Assembly (NCBI RefSeq): GCF_019649015.1
Contig: NZ_BLPI01000001.1
Location: 1,321,501 to 1,385,500, forward strand
Direction of reading: 5' to 3'
DNA length: 64,000 nt
Source of the DNA: Agarivorans litoreus
GTDB taxonomy: Bacteria; Pseudomonadota; Gammaproteobacteria; Enterobacterales; Celerinatantimonadaceae
Below the pieces are notes generated by a model. The model saw only the letters and a list, made by a program, of their open reading frames with translations, had not been told where the DNA came from and did not search any database. Below are positions 19,337-28,508 of the stretch, piece by piece. A program made the position numbers and the translations under genes. Each line of letters begins with the position of its first letter. The stretch's first letter is position 1.

Positions 19337-20740
19337 TTAGGGCTTAACGGCTTTGGGGCCGCTAAACAGAAAGTGAGTAAAATTGCTACGGCGAACTAAA
19401 GCCAAGACAAGTAAGCTAGCCAGTAATATCCAGCCACCACTACCACCTCCACTATTGGGGTTTTGTGGCTCAGAAACCGACCGCACAAAAAGGCTAATTG
19501 GCTGGGTTTGGCTTACGGTATCATTGGCTAGATGGGTCATTGTTACGCCGATGGAATAATCGCCATCGAGCATAGAACTTGGGTCGAAGGTCACCTGCTG
19601 AATGCTTTCTTCGGGATGAGGCAAATCAACGATGATTGGATCAGGAAGTTCAGAAACATCCCACTCAACAACATAATCCGAATATTCACCCTCAAATTCA
19701 AAAGAGGCGCTCACCTGCACCTCTCCTGATAAAGGCTGAACCTCATTAATTAACCGGCCAGCTTGGGTCATCTCGATATTAATTACGGGAGTCGTTATTG
19801 GAGACTGCTCACCTGCAATAGGCGCCGATTCGTCACAGTAAGCAGCGTCACTGGTATCACTTGGCTGGCAATGGGCAATGTAATCTACTTCCATGGTGGC
19901 TAGCTCTAGGTTTGGATCAATAGCTCCACCGAGATTGCCCCCCATAGCAACGTTTAACAAAACAAACATCGGCTCTTTGTACTGAGCACAATTGCTTACA
20001 TCGTTGCTGTTAACTAAAGTATCATTTACATAAAAATCAATTTTATCTTCCGTCCACTCTACCGCATACTTATGCCATTGCATGACATCGGCTGAACCAT
20101 TTGGGTAGTTGTAGCGATACTCTGCACCGCAATCAGAAGAATTAGGCGCATATTTAATTTGATTATAAAAATTAGTTATGTAGCTATAAGGCTGATTGGA
20201 AAACCATTCCCATACATCAATTTCGCCGGCCCCTAAATTGGGCCAATTAATATTGTCGTTATCACCTTTTATCGGTTGCTCTGCAATCCGATTCTCCAGC
20301 ATCCAGAAAGCTGGCCAAGTACCTGCTTCTAAATTGTGAAACCTAATTCTTGCTTCGATACGCCCATACAAAAACTCTTGTTTGTCTTTAGAGTTTAAAC
20401 GTCCAGAGGTCCAATATTTTGTCGCACCACCAAGTGTTGAACAACTATTGAACTTTTTACGCGCGATGATTTTTAAGGTTCCTTCAGACACCTCGTAGTT
20501 ACGCTCATCTGAGTAATCATCCGCGGTATAGCATTGAACTTCATTGTTGTAGTTAGCTTTAGTTTGAGCTGTCCAGTTCGCCCAATCAACTCCACTGCCA
20601 TCAAACTTATCAATCCATTGAACCTCCCAGCCCGCCTGCGCAGGCACTGACAAACTAAGGCTAAACGAGACAAAAATTAAAGGTTTACTCAAGAGAGACC
20701 AAGCATTGGATAACTGAAATAAAGAAGACATCTTCGACAT
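19337..20740 (-). CDS. GH16 endo-beta-1,3-glucanase (laminarinase) with GlyGly-CTERM tail
   Basis: A 467-residue secreted enzyme. After a signal peptide (cleaved near AQA-GW, residue 36) comes a GH16 domain (about 38-295) with the catalytic GEIDVWEW: Glu173 nucleophile, Asp175, Glu178 acid/base. The WPAFWML strand before it is typical of laminarinases. An Ig-like beta region (about 325-430) follows. The C-terminus has a GGGSGG motif, a hydrophobic helix (WILLASLLVLALV) and RR: a GlyGly-CTERM sorting signal handled by rhombosortase and linked to type II secretion. Seventeen extra residues trail the basic patch. AAGGA stands before the start. Confidence 0.9.
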   Translation of the reverse strand: MSKMSSLFQLSNAWSLLSKPLIFVSFSLSLSVPAQAGWEVQWIDKFDGSGVDWANWTAQTKANYNNEVQCYTADDYSDERNYEVSEGTLKIIARKKFNSCSTLGGATKYWTSGRLNSKDKQEFLYGRIEARIRFHNLEAGTWPAFWMLENRIAEQPIKGDNDNINWPNLGAGEIDVWEWFSNQPYSYITNFYNQIKYAPNSSDCGAEYRYNYPNGSADVMQWHKYAVEWTEDKIDFYVNDTLVNSNDVSNCAQYKEPMFVLLNVAMGGNLGGAIDPNLELATMEVDYIAHCQPSDTSDAAYCDESAPIAGEQSPITTPVINIEMTQAGRLINEVQPLSGEVQVSASFEFEGEYSDYVVEWDVSELPDPIIVDLPHPEESIQQVTFDPSSMLDGDYSIGVTMTHLANDTVSQTQPISLFVRSVSEPQNPNSGGGSGGWILLASLLVLALVRRSNFTHFLFSGPKAVKP

Positions 20741-20817
20741 TAGGTCAAAATCCTTATTGCACCGTTGCCTCTAACGCGCTGAGTAGCAGGACTATGCTGG
20801 CAACTTCAAATTTACAA

Positions 20818-20841
20818 AAGGCGACAAAAGCTTGTCGCCTT
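20818..20841 (-). terminator. Terminator after the GH17 gene
   Basis: A 10-bp stem, AAGGCGACAA with TTGTCGCCTT, followed on the minus strand by TTG and an AT-rich run. Confidence 0.7.
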
Positions 20842-20888
20842 GAACATAGTAAGCCTTAGCTATTTAGTGACTAAGGCTGGATGGCCAA

Positions 20889-22787
20889 TCACTCAAGCCA
20901 AGAAATATTACGTACTTCAATACTGCTCTTAGTTGGCGCACTGCCACCAGATTCAGAATAAACATCAGCAATAGTAAACGGAGACACAATTTGACCGAGG
21001 TTTGCCGAACCAAAACTACTAAACTGATTCAAATCTACGGTAATTCTCTGCCACTGGTCAGTTAAGGTGTATTGCCCCTCGTTGAAACGTAGCCAATGAT
21101 CGCCACCAGTAGACTGATAACCTAACCAAAAGCCAAATTCAGCTAAGGTGCTCTCAGCGCTGTTTACACCGCGAATTTCAAAGGTCATTTGGGTAGAGCT
21201 TGACAAGTTAGTTGTTTGCCCAGCAATACCTACACCAGCGCCCCAGCCCCAATTGGCGGCTAATGCTGGATCAGCCACAATGGTTAGAACACCACTAGCA
21301 TCATCAACGCCCGCCCATGCTGTTATGGGGTTGTCCCAACCATAAGCGGTAGCTCCAGCATACAAAGTACTTCCCAATACTTTAAATTCACCTTCTACCG
21401 GTGGAGTTTCAACTGGTGCGTAGGGTGGTGCTAATACATCATCCATAAGTGTTACTTCGTCACCACCATAACTAGCATTAAATGAAGCAACATTACCACG
21501 GGTTAAACCTGCACTGTTCAAGGCGTCAACTTTGTCCCATGCGAGATGTTTAACATTGCCGTTAATATCGATTAAGCCAAAGTGTTTTTCTGAATGAGAA
21601 GGATTGTTCGGGTCTCCTTTCCAAGGCTCGTCAAATGCTTGGAAAAAGAATAGCGACGCGCCAAAGTTATTACTAAACTCGCGCATGTCATCGTAAAATA
21701 CCTTCTGCTTGTACTCGTCGGCAGCTTGCGTACCACCAGCGCCAAAATAATCCGTAGACACTGTAGACCAGCCAGTTTCACCAAGATGAATAGGCTTGGT
21801 ATTGTCGACACTATTTACAAAAACTTGTGCCGCAGCGAATTGATCAATGGTTCTGTCTAGAGCTTTTTCCATGGCCGAATCAATCTGCTCTTTCTTCGGT
21901 GCATTTTGTTGGCTCTCTGGCACCTTCCAAGCAGCTGAAAATTCGGGATCATAATAGGTATCATGATGAGCATAAGTATGCAGAGAGACATAGTCCATGG
22001 CTGCAATAAGCGCTTTTAAATCTGCTTGATCGCCAGTATTACCATTTGGATCCTGGCCTGCCCATACAGCATGGTTATCCGAACTAGTAATCCAAATATC
22101 TGCAGTGCCTTCATCGGCTAGCTTCCATGACTGTAGATCAGTTACATGGTCCAAAATAATTTTTGGTACTACATGGTACTCTGCCCAATCCACCATGGCT
22201 TCGTTGCCTACCGCTATAACTTTAACAATATCTGGATAAGCTAAGGCAAGTTCTTTAGCTTTCGCTATTTCTAGCGCATTAGCTGGGTTTTCTTGGTCAT
22301 GAATAACATCTAGATCTGTCCACGAGTTAAGTGCATCAATCCAAACACCTAACATCACATACATTTCAAAGTTTGAATCTTCTTCTCTTAGCTCTTTAAT
22401 CGCCTGAAGGAGATTCTCGGTATTGCTTTTTCCATCTAAGCCAATAAACCCTTGGGTATTATAGGTACGTATTACTTTTATACCCATTTCAGCCAAAATC
22501 AGCATATCTTCTTTTTGTTGATCAACGCTAGGAACGTTGGCGCCAGACTCTCGAGTGGTTGTACGCCATGCACCATAAGAGATAGCCAAGTAATCTGGGT
22601 TGCCTAACAGCATGTCGCCATTATGAGCCGCAGGATAACTAGCCGGTATCGGTTGTGGTGCTAAATCATAAGAAGGGGGTGGAGTAACCGGTGGCGTCTC
22701 ACCGCCCACAAGAGGCTCGTCAGCACAACCGACCATGGCCAATGTCACTGCCGCCAGCATGCTTGTTTTAAATTTACACATTTTCAT
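20889..22787 (-). CDS. GH17 beta-1,3-glucanase lipoprotein with C-terminal carbohydrate-binding-like module
   Basis: A 632-residue lipoprotein (lipobox MVGC, Cys21; strong AAGGAAAG ribosome binding site). The GH17 barrel spans about 65-430: VGNEAMVDW carries the acid/base Glu196 and HLGETGW the nucleophile Glu337, as in GH17 beta-1,3-glucanases. A proline-rich linker leads to a jelly-roll module (about 465-632) with tryptophans and an EVRNISWLE end, like modules of the neighbouring lipoproteins. Lipid anchoring suggests an outer-membrane surface position beside the GH16 enzyme. Whether it is endo-acting, exo-acting or a transglycosylase cannot be told. Confidence 0.9.
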   Translation of the reverse strand: MKMCKFKTSMLAAVTLAMVGCADEPLVGGETPPVTPPPSYDLAPQPIPASYPAAHNGDMLLGNPDYLAISYGAWRTTTRESGANVPSVDQQKEDMLILAEMGIKVIRTYNTQGFIGLDGKSNTENLLQAIKELREEDSNFEMYVMLGVWIDALNSWTDLDVIHDQENPANALEIAKAKELALAYPDIVKVIAVGNEAMVDWAEYHVVPKIILDHVTDLQSWKLADEGTADIWITSSDNHAVWAGQDPNGNTGDQADLKALIAAMDYVSLHTYAHHDTYYDPEFSAAWKVPESQQNAPKKEQIDSAMEKALDRTIDQFAAAQVFVNSVDNTKPIHLGETGWSTVSTDYFGAGGTQAADEYKQKVFYDDMREFSNNFGASLFFFQAFDEPWKGDPNNPSHSEKHFGLIDINGNVKHLAWDKVDALNSAGLTRGNVASFNASYGGDEVTLMDDVLAPPYAPVETPPVEGEFKVLGSTLYAGATAYGWDNPITAWAGVDDASGVLTIVADPALAANWGWGAGVGIAGQTTNLSSSTQMTFEIRGVNSAESTLAEFGFWLGYQSTGGDHWLRFNEGQYTLTDQWQRITVDLNQFSSFGSANLGQIVSPFTIADVYSESGGSAPTKSSIEVRNISWLE

Positions 22788-22875
22788 TTTCTTTCCTTAT
22801 TCTTAATGTCTTATGACCAAGCCAGTCACCGACAGCACATTAAGATTTCTCTTCAAAAAACACTTACGCTGAAAC

Positions 22876-22908
22876 AAAAAAGCCTTTTGGGTTAACTCCC
22901 AAAAGGCT
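22876..22908 (-). terminator. Terminator after the 788-residue lipoprotein gene
   Basis: An 11-bp perfect stem (AGCCTTTTGGG with CCCAAAAGGCT) followed on the minus strand by a T-run. It lies between the 788-residue lipoprotein gene and the GH17 gene, so GH17 is made either by readthrough or from its own promoter. Confidence 0.8.
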
Positions 22909-22916
22909 AGGTTTTT

Positions 22917-25283
22917 TTACTCTTTTACAGCAATACTAAAGTTGTCGAAATATGCGGTTACTTCACAGCCAACTACCGCGCCACAAACCGAACCAATACT
23001 TAACGCAAGTCCCCACTCTGGGTTGTTGCCAATGGTCACATCAAATGAATGATTTACCCAATCTGCTGTTGGTGCGGGTAAAGCAAGAACTTCGGTACCC
23101 GACACACCAGCAGAGGCTTCGGTAGTCAAAATACCGTTAATTGCACCGCCGTCCGTCATAGAACCTTTCATATCAAAACTTACGGTAACAACTTGGCTAG
23201 CAGTTAATACTCCCTCACCAATACGGTCTTGTTTAATTCGTGCTTCGCCACCAACTCCAGCAAAAGTTTTAACTGCGCCATTTTCAACAGTAACAGTGCC
23301 ACCGCCAACCTGGAACCAAGGTGTTAGCGCACCGCTCGAGAAGTCACCGTTAGCGACCAAACTATCGTTACTACCACCAGCAACAACCGTTACGGTGCGA
23401 CTAATAGGCTGAGCTTCGTTGCCATCGCTATCCATTACATTGTAAGTAAGCGTATATACACCTTCGACAGCAGTATCTACCGCTCCTGTAACCACCACGT
23501 TAGCGCTAATGTCACCGTCTAGGTTATCGGTTGCATTTACCCCTGGGTCAGTAAAACCATCTCCTACGGTTAGGCGCATAGAAGCTTCACCAACCAGAGT
23601 TAATACTGGAGCAACCTCTGAAGGCATAACTTCATCAATGGATACATTATCTAGAGTAATAGTTGTTGCAACCCCAGCGCCTAAAGCAAAGATGAGGTGT
23701 CCTGCTTGCGCAGCATTATCGCTTGCGGTAAATAACAGCTCATAAGACGTCATGTCGGTGGTTAAGCTTACTGCTTGGTCATTCATAAATGGTTTAAACC
23801 AAGGATCTGCGGTTAGTAACTCACCAGCTTGAATAACAATACTGCGCGCTTGTTCGGCTTTGGCATCAAAACGGATCGCATATTGAGCACCAGGCGTTAC
23901 ACTGATTTGATCTTGTACCATCCTTGGCTGCCAACTAGCGCCACCAGGAACAAAGTTACTGATTACGAGTTCTTCGTTTACGATGGTTAAATCGGCACTT
24001 CCCTGATCCATAACCCATTCAGCACCAATGGCAGAAGAAAAGTCGCCATTACGAACAATGCTTACTCCCGGCTCAACCACTTGCACTTGGCGGGTTACTT
24101 CGTCCGCTTCATTTCCAGCGTCATCAAGTACGTTGTAGGTAACAACATAATTGCCTGCTGTTGAAGTATCCACAGCCGAATCGTCAACCACGATATTGGC
24201 GGTGATATCACCATCAACGTTATCCATTGCTGTTGCGCCAGGATCAACATAGTCGTCACCGACCTCAACAGTGATAGTAGCGGCTCCAACCAAGCTAATA
24301 ATCGGAGCAATGTTGTCGACAGAGCTAACGTTTACTGTACGTGTTACTTGTTCGGCGGCATTTCCGGCAGCATCCGAAGCGTTGTAAGTAATTACATAGC
24401 TACCATCAACAGCTGTATCTACAGTGTCTCCGGCCACAATAACGGTAATATCAGTGTCAACGTTATCTGTTACGTTATAGCCTGGGTCAACAAAAGCGGT
24501 GCCGTTTGTGAGGTTTATAACAGCATCACCCAATAAGCTAATAACGGGAGCCTCTGTATCGTCCACTGGATCTGAATTTGCGTATATAGCCACGTTGTCG
24601 ACAACGTAAACTAGGCCACCTGCAGTTTGCCAGTTAGGATACATCATCATTAAATCAACAATGCTTAAGTCAACTTGCTCAGTGTCTGACCACTCTGGAG
24701 GTAATGTTGCTGCGATTTCGGCTAGGGTAAAGCGAAAGTGCTGCCACTCGGTTGAGGGAAGGATTTTGAATGGAACTTCTGCAAAGTTTCCATTTGTATC
24801 TTCAAATTTTATTGACCATGGAACCATTTCTGCGCGCGCAGAACTGTCTGCATTAGCAGTAGTTACAATTTTAAGATCAAACTCAAAGGTGCCCGTATCA
24901 ACGATACCGCTTGCATCGTATGGAGATCCGTCGACCGCATTGTGGCCATCATCGGTTGTTCTAGCCGTAAAGCCTGCAACGGTTTCACCATTGTCGGCAA
25001 TGGTAAATTGCACTACATCACCATAGTCGGCATCACTAACAATCGTAGCTAAACCAGCGTCAGAGCTGTTATAAATTGCCCATCCTTCGCTTGCAGCATT
25101 ATCAAAAATGCCTTGTGCTGACCCGTCAATGCCGGGATCCGCTGGTTCTGGCGGTATAACCACCGGCGGAGGGGTAACTGGAGATTCAGTCTCTACTGTA
25201 TCTCCACACCCGGATAACGCCAAAGCGAGAGCAGCAACTAAGGCTGCATTGGTTAGTTTGAATTTGCTATTTGTCACTGTCAT
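22917..25283 (-). CDS. Large lipoprotein of carbohydrate-binding-like and Ig-like modules, no catalytic domain
   Basis: A 788-residue lipoprotein (lipobox LSGC, Cys26). Parts in order: a jelly-roll module (about 55-240), three Ig-like DUF5011-type repeats with the pattern D-(N)VDGDIT..., VD-(T)-A-V-Y-(V)ITYN (about 245-325, 328-405 and 560-640), a CBM4/9-like module between the second and third repeats (about 410-555) and a last CBM4/9-like module (about 645-788). No glycosidase domain is present. It begins the minus-strand unit just below a LacI-type operator, so it should be the most strongly made product. A surface glucan-binding or display scaffold is inferred. Confidence 0.78.
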   Translation of the reverse strand: MTVTNSKFKLTNAALVAALALALSGCGDTVETESPVTPPPVVIPPEPADPGIDGSAQGIFDNAASEGWAIYNSSDAGLATIVSDADYGDVVQFTIADNGETVAGFTARTTDDGHNAVDGSPYDASGIVDTGTFEFDLKIVTTANADSSARAEMVPWSIKFEDTNGNFAEVPFKILPSTEWQHFRFTLAEIAATLPPEWSDTEQVDLSIVDLMMMYPNWQTAGGLVYVVDNVAIYANSDPVDDTEAPVISLLGDAVINLTNGTAFVDPGYNVTDNVDTDITVIVAGDTVDTAVDGSYVITYNASDAAGNAAEQVTRTVNVSSVDNIAPIISLVGAATITVEVGDDYVDPGATAMDNVDGDITANIVVDDSAVDTSTAGNYVVTYNVLDDAGNEADEVTRQVQVVEPGVSIVRNGDFSSAIGAEWVMDQGSADLTIVNEELVISNFVPGGASWQPRMVQDQISVTPGAQYAIRFDAKAEQARSIVIQAGELLTADPWFKPFMNDQAVSLTTDMTSYELLFTASDNAAQAGHLIFALGAGVATTITLDNVSIDEVMPSEVAPVLTLVGEASMRLTVGDGFTDPGVNATDNLDGDISANVVVTGAVDTAVEGVYTLTYNVMDSDGNEAQPISRTVTVVAGGSNDSLVANGDFSSGALTPWFQVGGGTVTVENGAVKTFAGVGGEARIKQDRIGEGVLTASQVVTVSFDMKGSMTDGGAINGILTTEASAGVSGTEVLALPAPTADWVNHSFDVTIGNNPEWGLALSIGSVCGAVVGCEVTAYFDNFSIAVKE

Positions 25284-25354
25284 TCCATGTGTCCTTGATA
25301 GTTATTAACATCATGTTTTAACTAAAAAACGGATTATTTTGCCTTTCATAAAAA

Positions 25355-25368
25355 AGAAAGCGCTTACT
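25355..25368. promoter_or_regulatory. LacI-type operator upstream of the minus-strand glucanase unit
   Basis: AGAAAGCGCTTACT, 72 bases before the 788-residue lipoprotein start. Confidence 0.78.
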
Positions 25369-25531
25369 TTTTATTGCTAAAAAAATGACTTTTCAGCCAA
25401 TGTTTTTGTCCATGAATTTGTTTAGAGCGCAATGCTACATCGCCATTACAGCTATAAATTAACAACAGCCATTCAAATCTGTACAGCGTTACCGCAAGGC
25501 TTAAATCAAAATATAGAGGCTCATCACGAAA

Positions 25532-25545
25532 AGTAAGCGTTTTCA
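25532..25545. promoter_or_regulatory. Degenerate LacI-type operator
   Basis: AGTAAGCGTTTTCA differs from the operator consensus in the core by one base. It lies 177 bases from one strong site and 207 from the other in the divergent promoter region, fitting an auxiliary site. Confidence 0.4.
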
Positions 25546-25738
25546 AAATATTTACTAATACAAATACCTTGAAAAGGATATCAAGACCACTCCACACAAG
25601 TCAGATGGCAACAGTAATGATAAAAACAAGCCTAAAACCACCCATAAACAGGTAAAAAACAAGCTAAGTGTGACCTAAGTAGAAAAACAATCGCCTTTAG
25701 ATTGCCTGTATCTCTATTCTCAAATAGAGTGCACCAAA

Positions 25739-25752
25739 AGAAAGCGCTTTCT
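25739..25752. promoter_or_regulatory. LacI-type operator upstream of the ABC importer operon
   Basis: AGAAAGCGCTTTCT, a perfect 14-bp palindrome 88 bases before the solute-binding protein start. Apart from these operators the 25284-25839 region holds no gene. Confidence 0.82.
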
Positions 25753-25839
25753 TTTTGATTTTTAAGACTTACAGTAAGGGCCTTAAGCATTAATAGGAAA
25801 GCGTACCTAGCGAGAGTGCCGATAAAAAAGGATTATCTA

Positions 25840-27477
25840 ATGCAGAGTAAAACGGTTTTATCTTCAATTATTTGCGGTTTAATGTTGTCATCAGGAAGCG
25901 CAATAGCCAACGACATAAAACAAGGCGGAACCCTGACCGTACCGATCATTGGTACTGGTTTTGTAGAAAACTACAACCCTTATACTTCTAAAGACTTATT
26001 ACACGGTGTGATGTTTGAACCATTAATGGTTTTCAACAATATGACCGGTAAAACTGAATGGCGCCTGGCTAAATCAGCTGAATATTCCGACGATCTTAAA
26101 ACCATTAAGCTCACCCTTCGTGATGGTTTAACGTGGTCAGATGGCAGCCCTCTAACTGCTAAAGATGTAGCTTATAGCTTCACCATGACCAAAGAAAATG
26201 GTGCATTTGATCAACGTGGTATTTGGACAGACGGCAACCTAATTAGCATTGAAGCAACAAATGACACAACGGTAGAGTTCAAATTAAACCAAGCCGACTC
26301 AACCTTTATCTGGAACCTAGAAAAATACCACATCATTCCAGAAAAGGTATGGAGCAAGGTAAGTGACTTAACCACTTTCACTAACCCTAACCCGATTGGT
26401 AGCGGTCCAATGACCGAGGTGAAATATGTAAAAACCCAGCAAATGGAGTTGTGCCGCAACCCTAACTACTACCTAGAAGGTTTGCCTCACCTAGATTGTA
26501 TTACCTACCGCTCTTACAACGACAACTCGCAAATTCAACCGGCCTTGATGAAAGGCGAAATTGATTGGGGTTCAAACTTTATTGCTGACATCGACAATAC
26601 CTTTGTTGCAGCAAGCCCAGAAAATCACCACTACTGGTACCCGGCAAACGACGCCATTCACTTATACGTAAATACCAAGGAAGCGCCTTTTAGCGATTTA
26701 GAATTGCGTAAAGCCTTATCAATGGCTTTAGACCGCGAAGCGATAGTAGATATTGCAGCCTACGGCTACCCAACAGTTAACTTTAACGTTGGTGGTATTG
26801 GAGAGCTTTACAGCACCTACATTGATGCTGACGTAACAGCCAAATATAAGGACTTAACCACCTATAACCCAGATAAAGCTAATCAAATGTTAGATGCGGC
26901 TGGCTATGTAGATAAAAATGGCGATGGCTTCCGCCAAACCAAAGACGGTAAGCGCATCGAATTTGATATTGAAGTGGTAAATGGCTGGACCGATTGGATC
27001 CAAGTAGTACAAATGGTCACCGAATACTTCGAGGAAGTAGGCATTAAAGCCAATGTAAAAACCGTTGATTGGGCTGTCTATGACTCGTCATTAAAAGACA
27101 GCAAATACAAGATGTCGATTAACTGGTCGCTAGTAGCTACCCACCCTATTTTGGCTTACCAAGACTACTACTCAAGTTCGCGCATAGGTAAAACATGGCA
27201 TGGCGGTCATGGTGTTCACTCACCAGAAATTGATGCCCTAATTGAAGGTTTTGGTAAAACTAACGACACCGCAGAACAAGCTGAAATTATTAAACAGCTA
27301 CAAGTATTTACCGCTGAAAACCTACCTTTTATTCCGCTATTTTCTAACCCAACTTGGTTCCAATACAACAGCTCTAAAATTGTTGGTTGGCCAAACGCAG
27401 AAAACCCATATGTACAGCCAGTATGGTACGACGGTGGTAAACGAGTGTTAATCATTAACAATCTTCACCTTAAGTAA
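25840..27477 (+). CDS. ABC importer solute-binding protein, family 5, probably for beta-glucan oligosaccharides
   Basis: A 545-residue periplasmic binding protein of the oligopeptide/oligosaccharide family 5. The ATG at 25840 is chosen: AAAAAAGGATTATCTA precedes it and a signal peptide follows (cleaved near IANDIKQGG, residue 24). Family features include LRDGLTWSDGSPLTAKDV near residue 95 and LRKALSMALDREAIV near residue 292. The family serves peptides in enteric bacteria but cello-, chito- and laminari-oligosaccharides in Vibrio and Thermotoga. The operator and the downstream phosphorylase argue for laminari-oligosaccharides. It is the first gene of a seven-gene operon. Confidence 0.88.
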   Translation: MQSKTVLSSIICGLMLSSGSAIANDIKQGGTLTVPIIGTGFVENYNPYTSKDLLHGVMFEPLMVFNNMTGKTEWRLAKSAEYSDDLKTIKLTLRDGLTWSDGSPLTAKDVAYSFTMTKENGAFDQRGIWTDGNLISIEATNDTTVEFKLNQADSTFIWNLEKYHIIPEKVWSKVSDLTTFTNPNPIGSGPMTEVKYVKTQQMELCRNPNYYLEGLPHLDCITYRSYNDNSQIQPALMKGEIDWGSNFIADIDNTFVAASPENHHYWYPANDAIHLYVNTKEAPFSDLELRKALSMALDREAIVDIAAYGYPTVNFNVGGIGELYSTYIDADVTAKYKDLTTYNPDKANQMLDAAGYVDKNGDGFRQTKDGKRIEFDIEVVNGWTDWIQVVQMVTEYFEEVGIKANVKTVDWAVYDSSLKDSKYKMSINWSLVATHPILAYQDYYSSSRIGKTWHGGHGVHSPEIDALIEGFGKTNDTAEQAEIIKQLQVFTAENLPFIPLFSNPTWFQYNSSKIVGWPNAENPYVQPVWYDGGKRVLIINNLHLK

Positions 27478-27485
27478 CACAACTG

Positions 27486-27510
27486 AAGAGAGCCACACGG
27501 TGGCTCTCTT
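27486..27510 (+). other. Intercistronic hairpin after the binding-protein gene
   Basis: An 11-bp perfect stem (AAGAGAGCCAC with GTGGCTCTCTT) and 3-base loop, directly after the binding-protein stop and before the permease. With no T-run it most likely protects the upstream message, raising binding protein over permease. Confidence 0.65.
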
Positions 27511-27525
27511 ACTTTGGAAAATATT

Positions 27526-28500
27526 ATGAGTTTTTTATTACGCCGACTGGGCTTTTACTTTACAGCCTTCCTGATCGCCATCTCCTTTAACTTTTTGTTA
27601 CCCCGGTTAATGCCTGGCGATCCAGTTGACGCATTATTTGCAGCAGCTCAAGGCAGAATGGATCCCGCGCAAATGGACGCGGTAAGAGAAATGTATGGGT
27701 TTATGGATGGCTCGGTTTTTGAGCAATACATTGCCTACATTAAAAGTGTATTTACCTTGGATTTAGGTCCTTCAGTATTAATGTTCCCGGTGGGAGTGAC
27801 TGAAGTGATAGGTATGGCCCTGCCATGGACCATGTTCCTAGCTCTAGGTTCACTGATTGTAGCGCTAATTATTGGGGTATCAATTGGCACCTACGCTTCT
27901 TATCGTCGTGAAGGTTTCTTTGGTCAGGTATTCCCGCCAGTACTCGCCTTTATTAGTAATTTCCCGTACATCGTAACCGCATTATTGCTGTTCTACTTTT
28001 TTGGTTTGCAGTTAGAACTGCTACCGCTGGCTTATACCTACGACCCTACTCTAGACCCTGCCTTTAGTTGGGAGTTTATCGGTAGCGTACTAAAACACGC
28101 CATATTACCCATGGGCTCGATGGTAGTGGTGGGCATTGCCACCTGGGTATTTAACATGCGTAACGCCATGATTAATGTGCTGGGGGAGGACTATGTGACA
28201 ATGGCCGAAGCCAAAGGCCTATCGAGCTTTCGGGTAATGTATCGCTACGCTGGGCGTAACGCGATCTTACCGGTAGCTACCGCTATTGCCATGGCCATTG
28301 GTTTCTCATTTGCCGGCTCAATCATGACCGAAGTGGTATTTAACTACCAAGGCTTAGGCAACATCTTGCTTAAAGGCATTGTGGCACGAGACTACCCACT
28401 TATTCAGGCTATTTTGCTCATTCTTGTTACTGCGGTACTTACTGCTAACTTCATTGCCGACCTGTTGTATGTCTGGCTTGATCCCCGTATTTCGAAGTAG
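27526..28500 (+). CDS. ABC importer permease, DppB/OppB type
   Basis: A 324-residue inner-membrane permease. I choose the ATG at 27526 (TTTGGAAAATATT before it); the frame could begin with TTG at 27514. It starts MSFLLRRLGFYF as OppB-type proteins do, has about six hydrophobic helices and the EAA-type loop EDYVTMAEAKGLSSFRVMYRYAGRNAILP (about residues 222-250) that docks onto the ATPase. It is eight bases from the next permease and works with it as the channel of the importer. Confidence 0.93.
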   Translation: MSFLLRRLGFYFTAFLIAISFNFLLPRLMPGDPVDALFAAAQGRMDPAQMDAVREMYGFMDGSVFEQYIAYIKSVFTLDLGPSVLMFPVGVTEVIGMALPWTMFLALGSLIVALIIGVSIGTYASYRREGFFGQVFPPVLAFISNFPYIVTALLLFYFFGLQLELLPLAYTYDPTLDPAFSWEFIGSVLKHAILPMGSMVVVGIATWVFNMRNAMINVLGEDYVTMAEAKGLSSFRVMYRYAGRNAILPVATAIAMAIGFSFAGSIMTEVVFNYQGLGNILLKGIVARDYPLIQAILLILVTAVLTANFIADLLYVWLDPRISK

Positions 28501-28508
28501 GTTTTACT

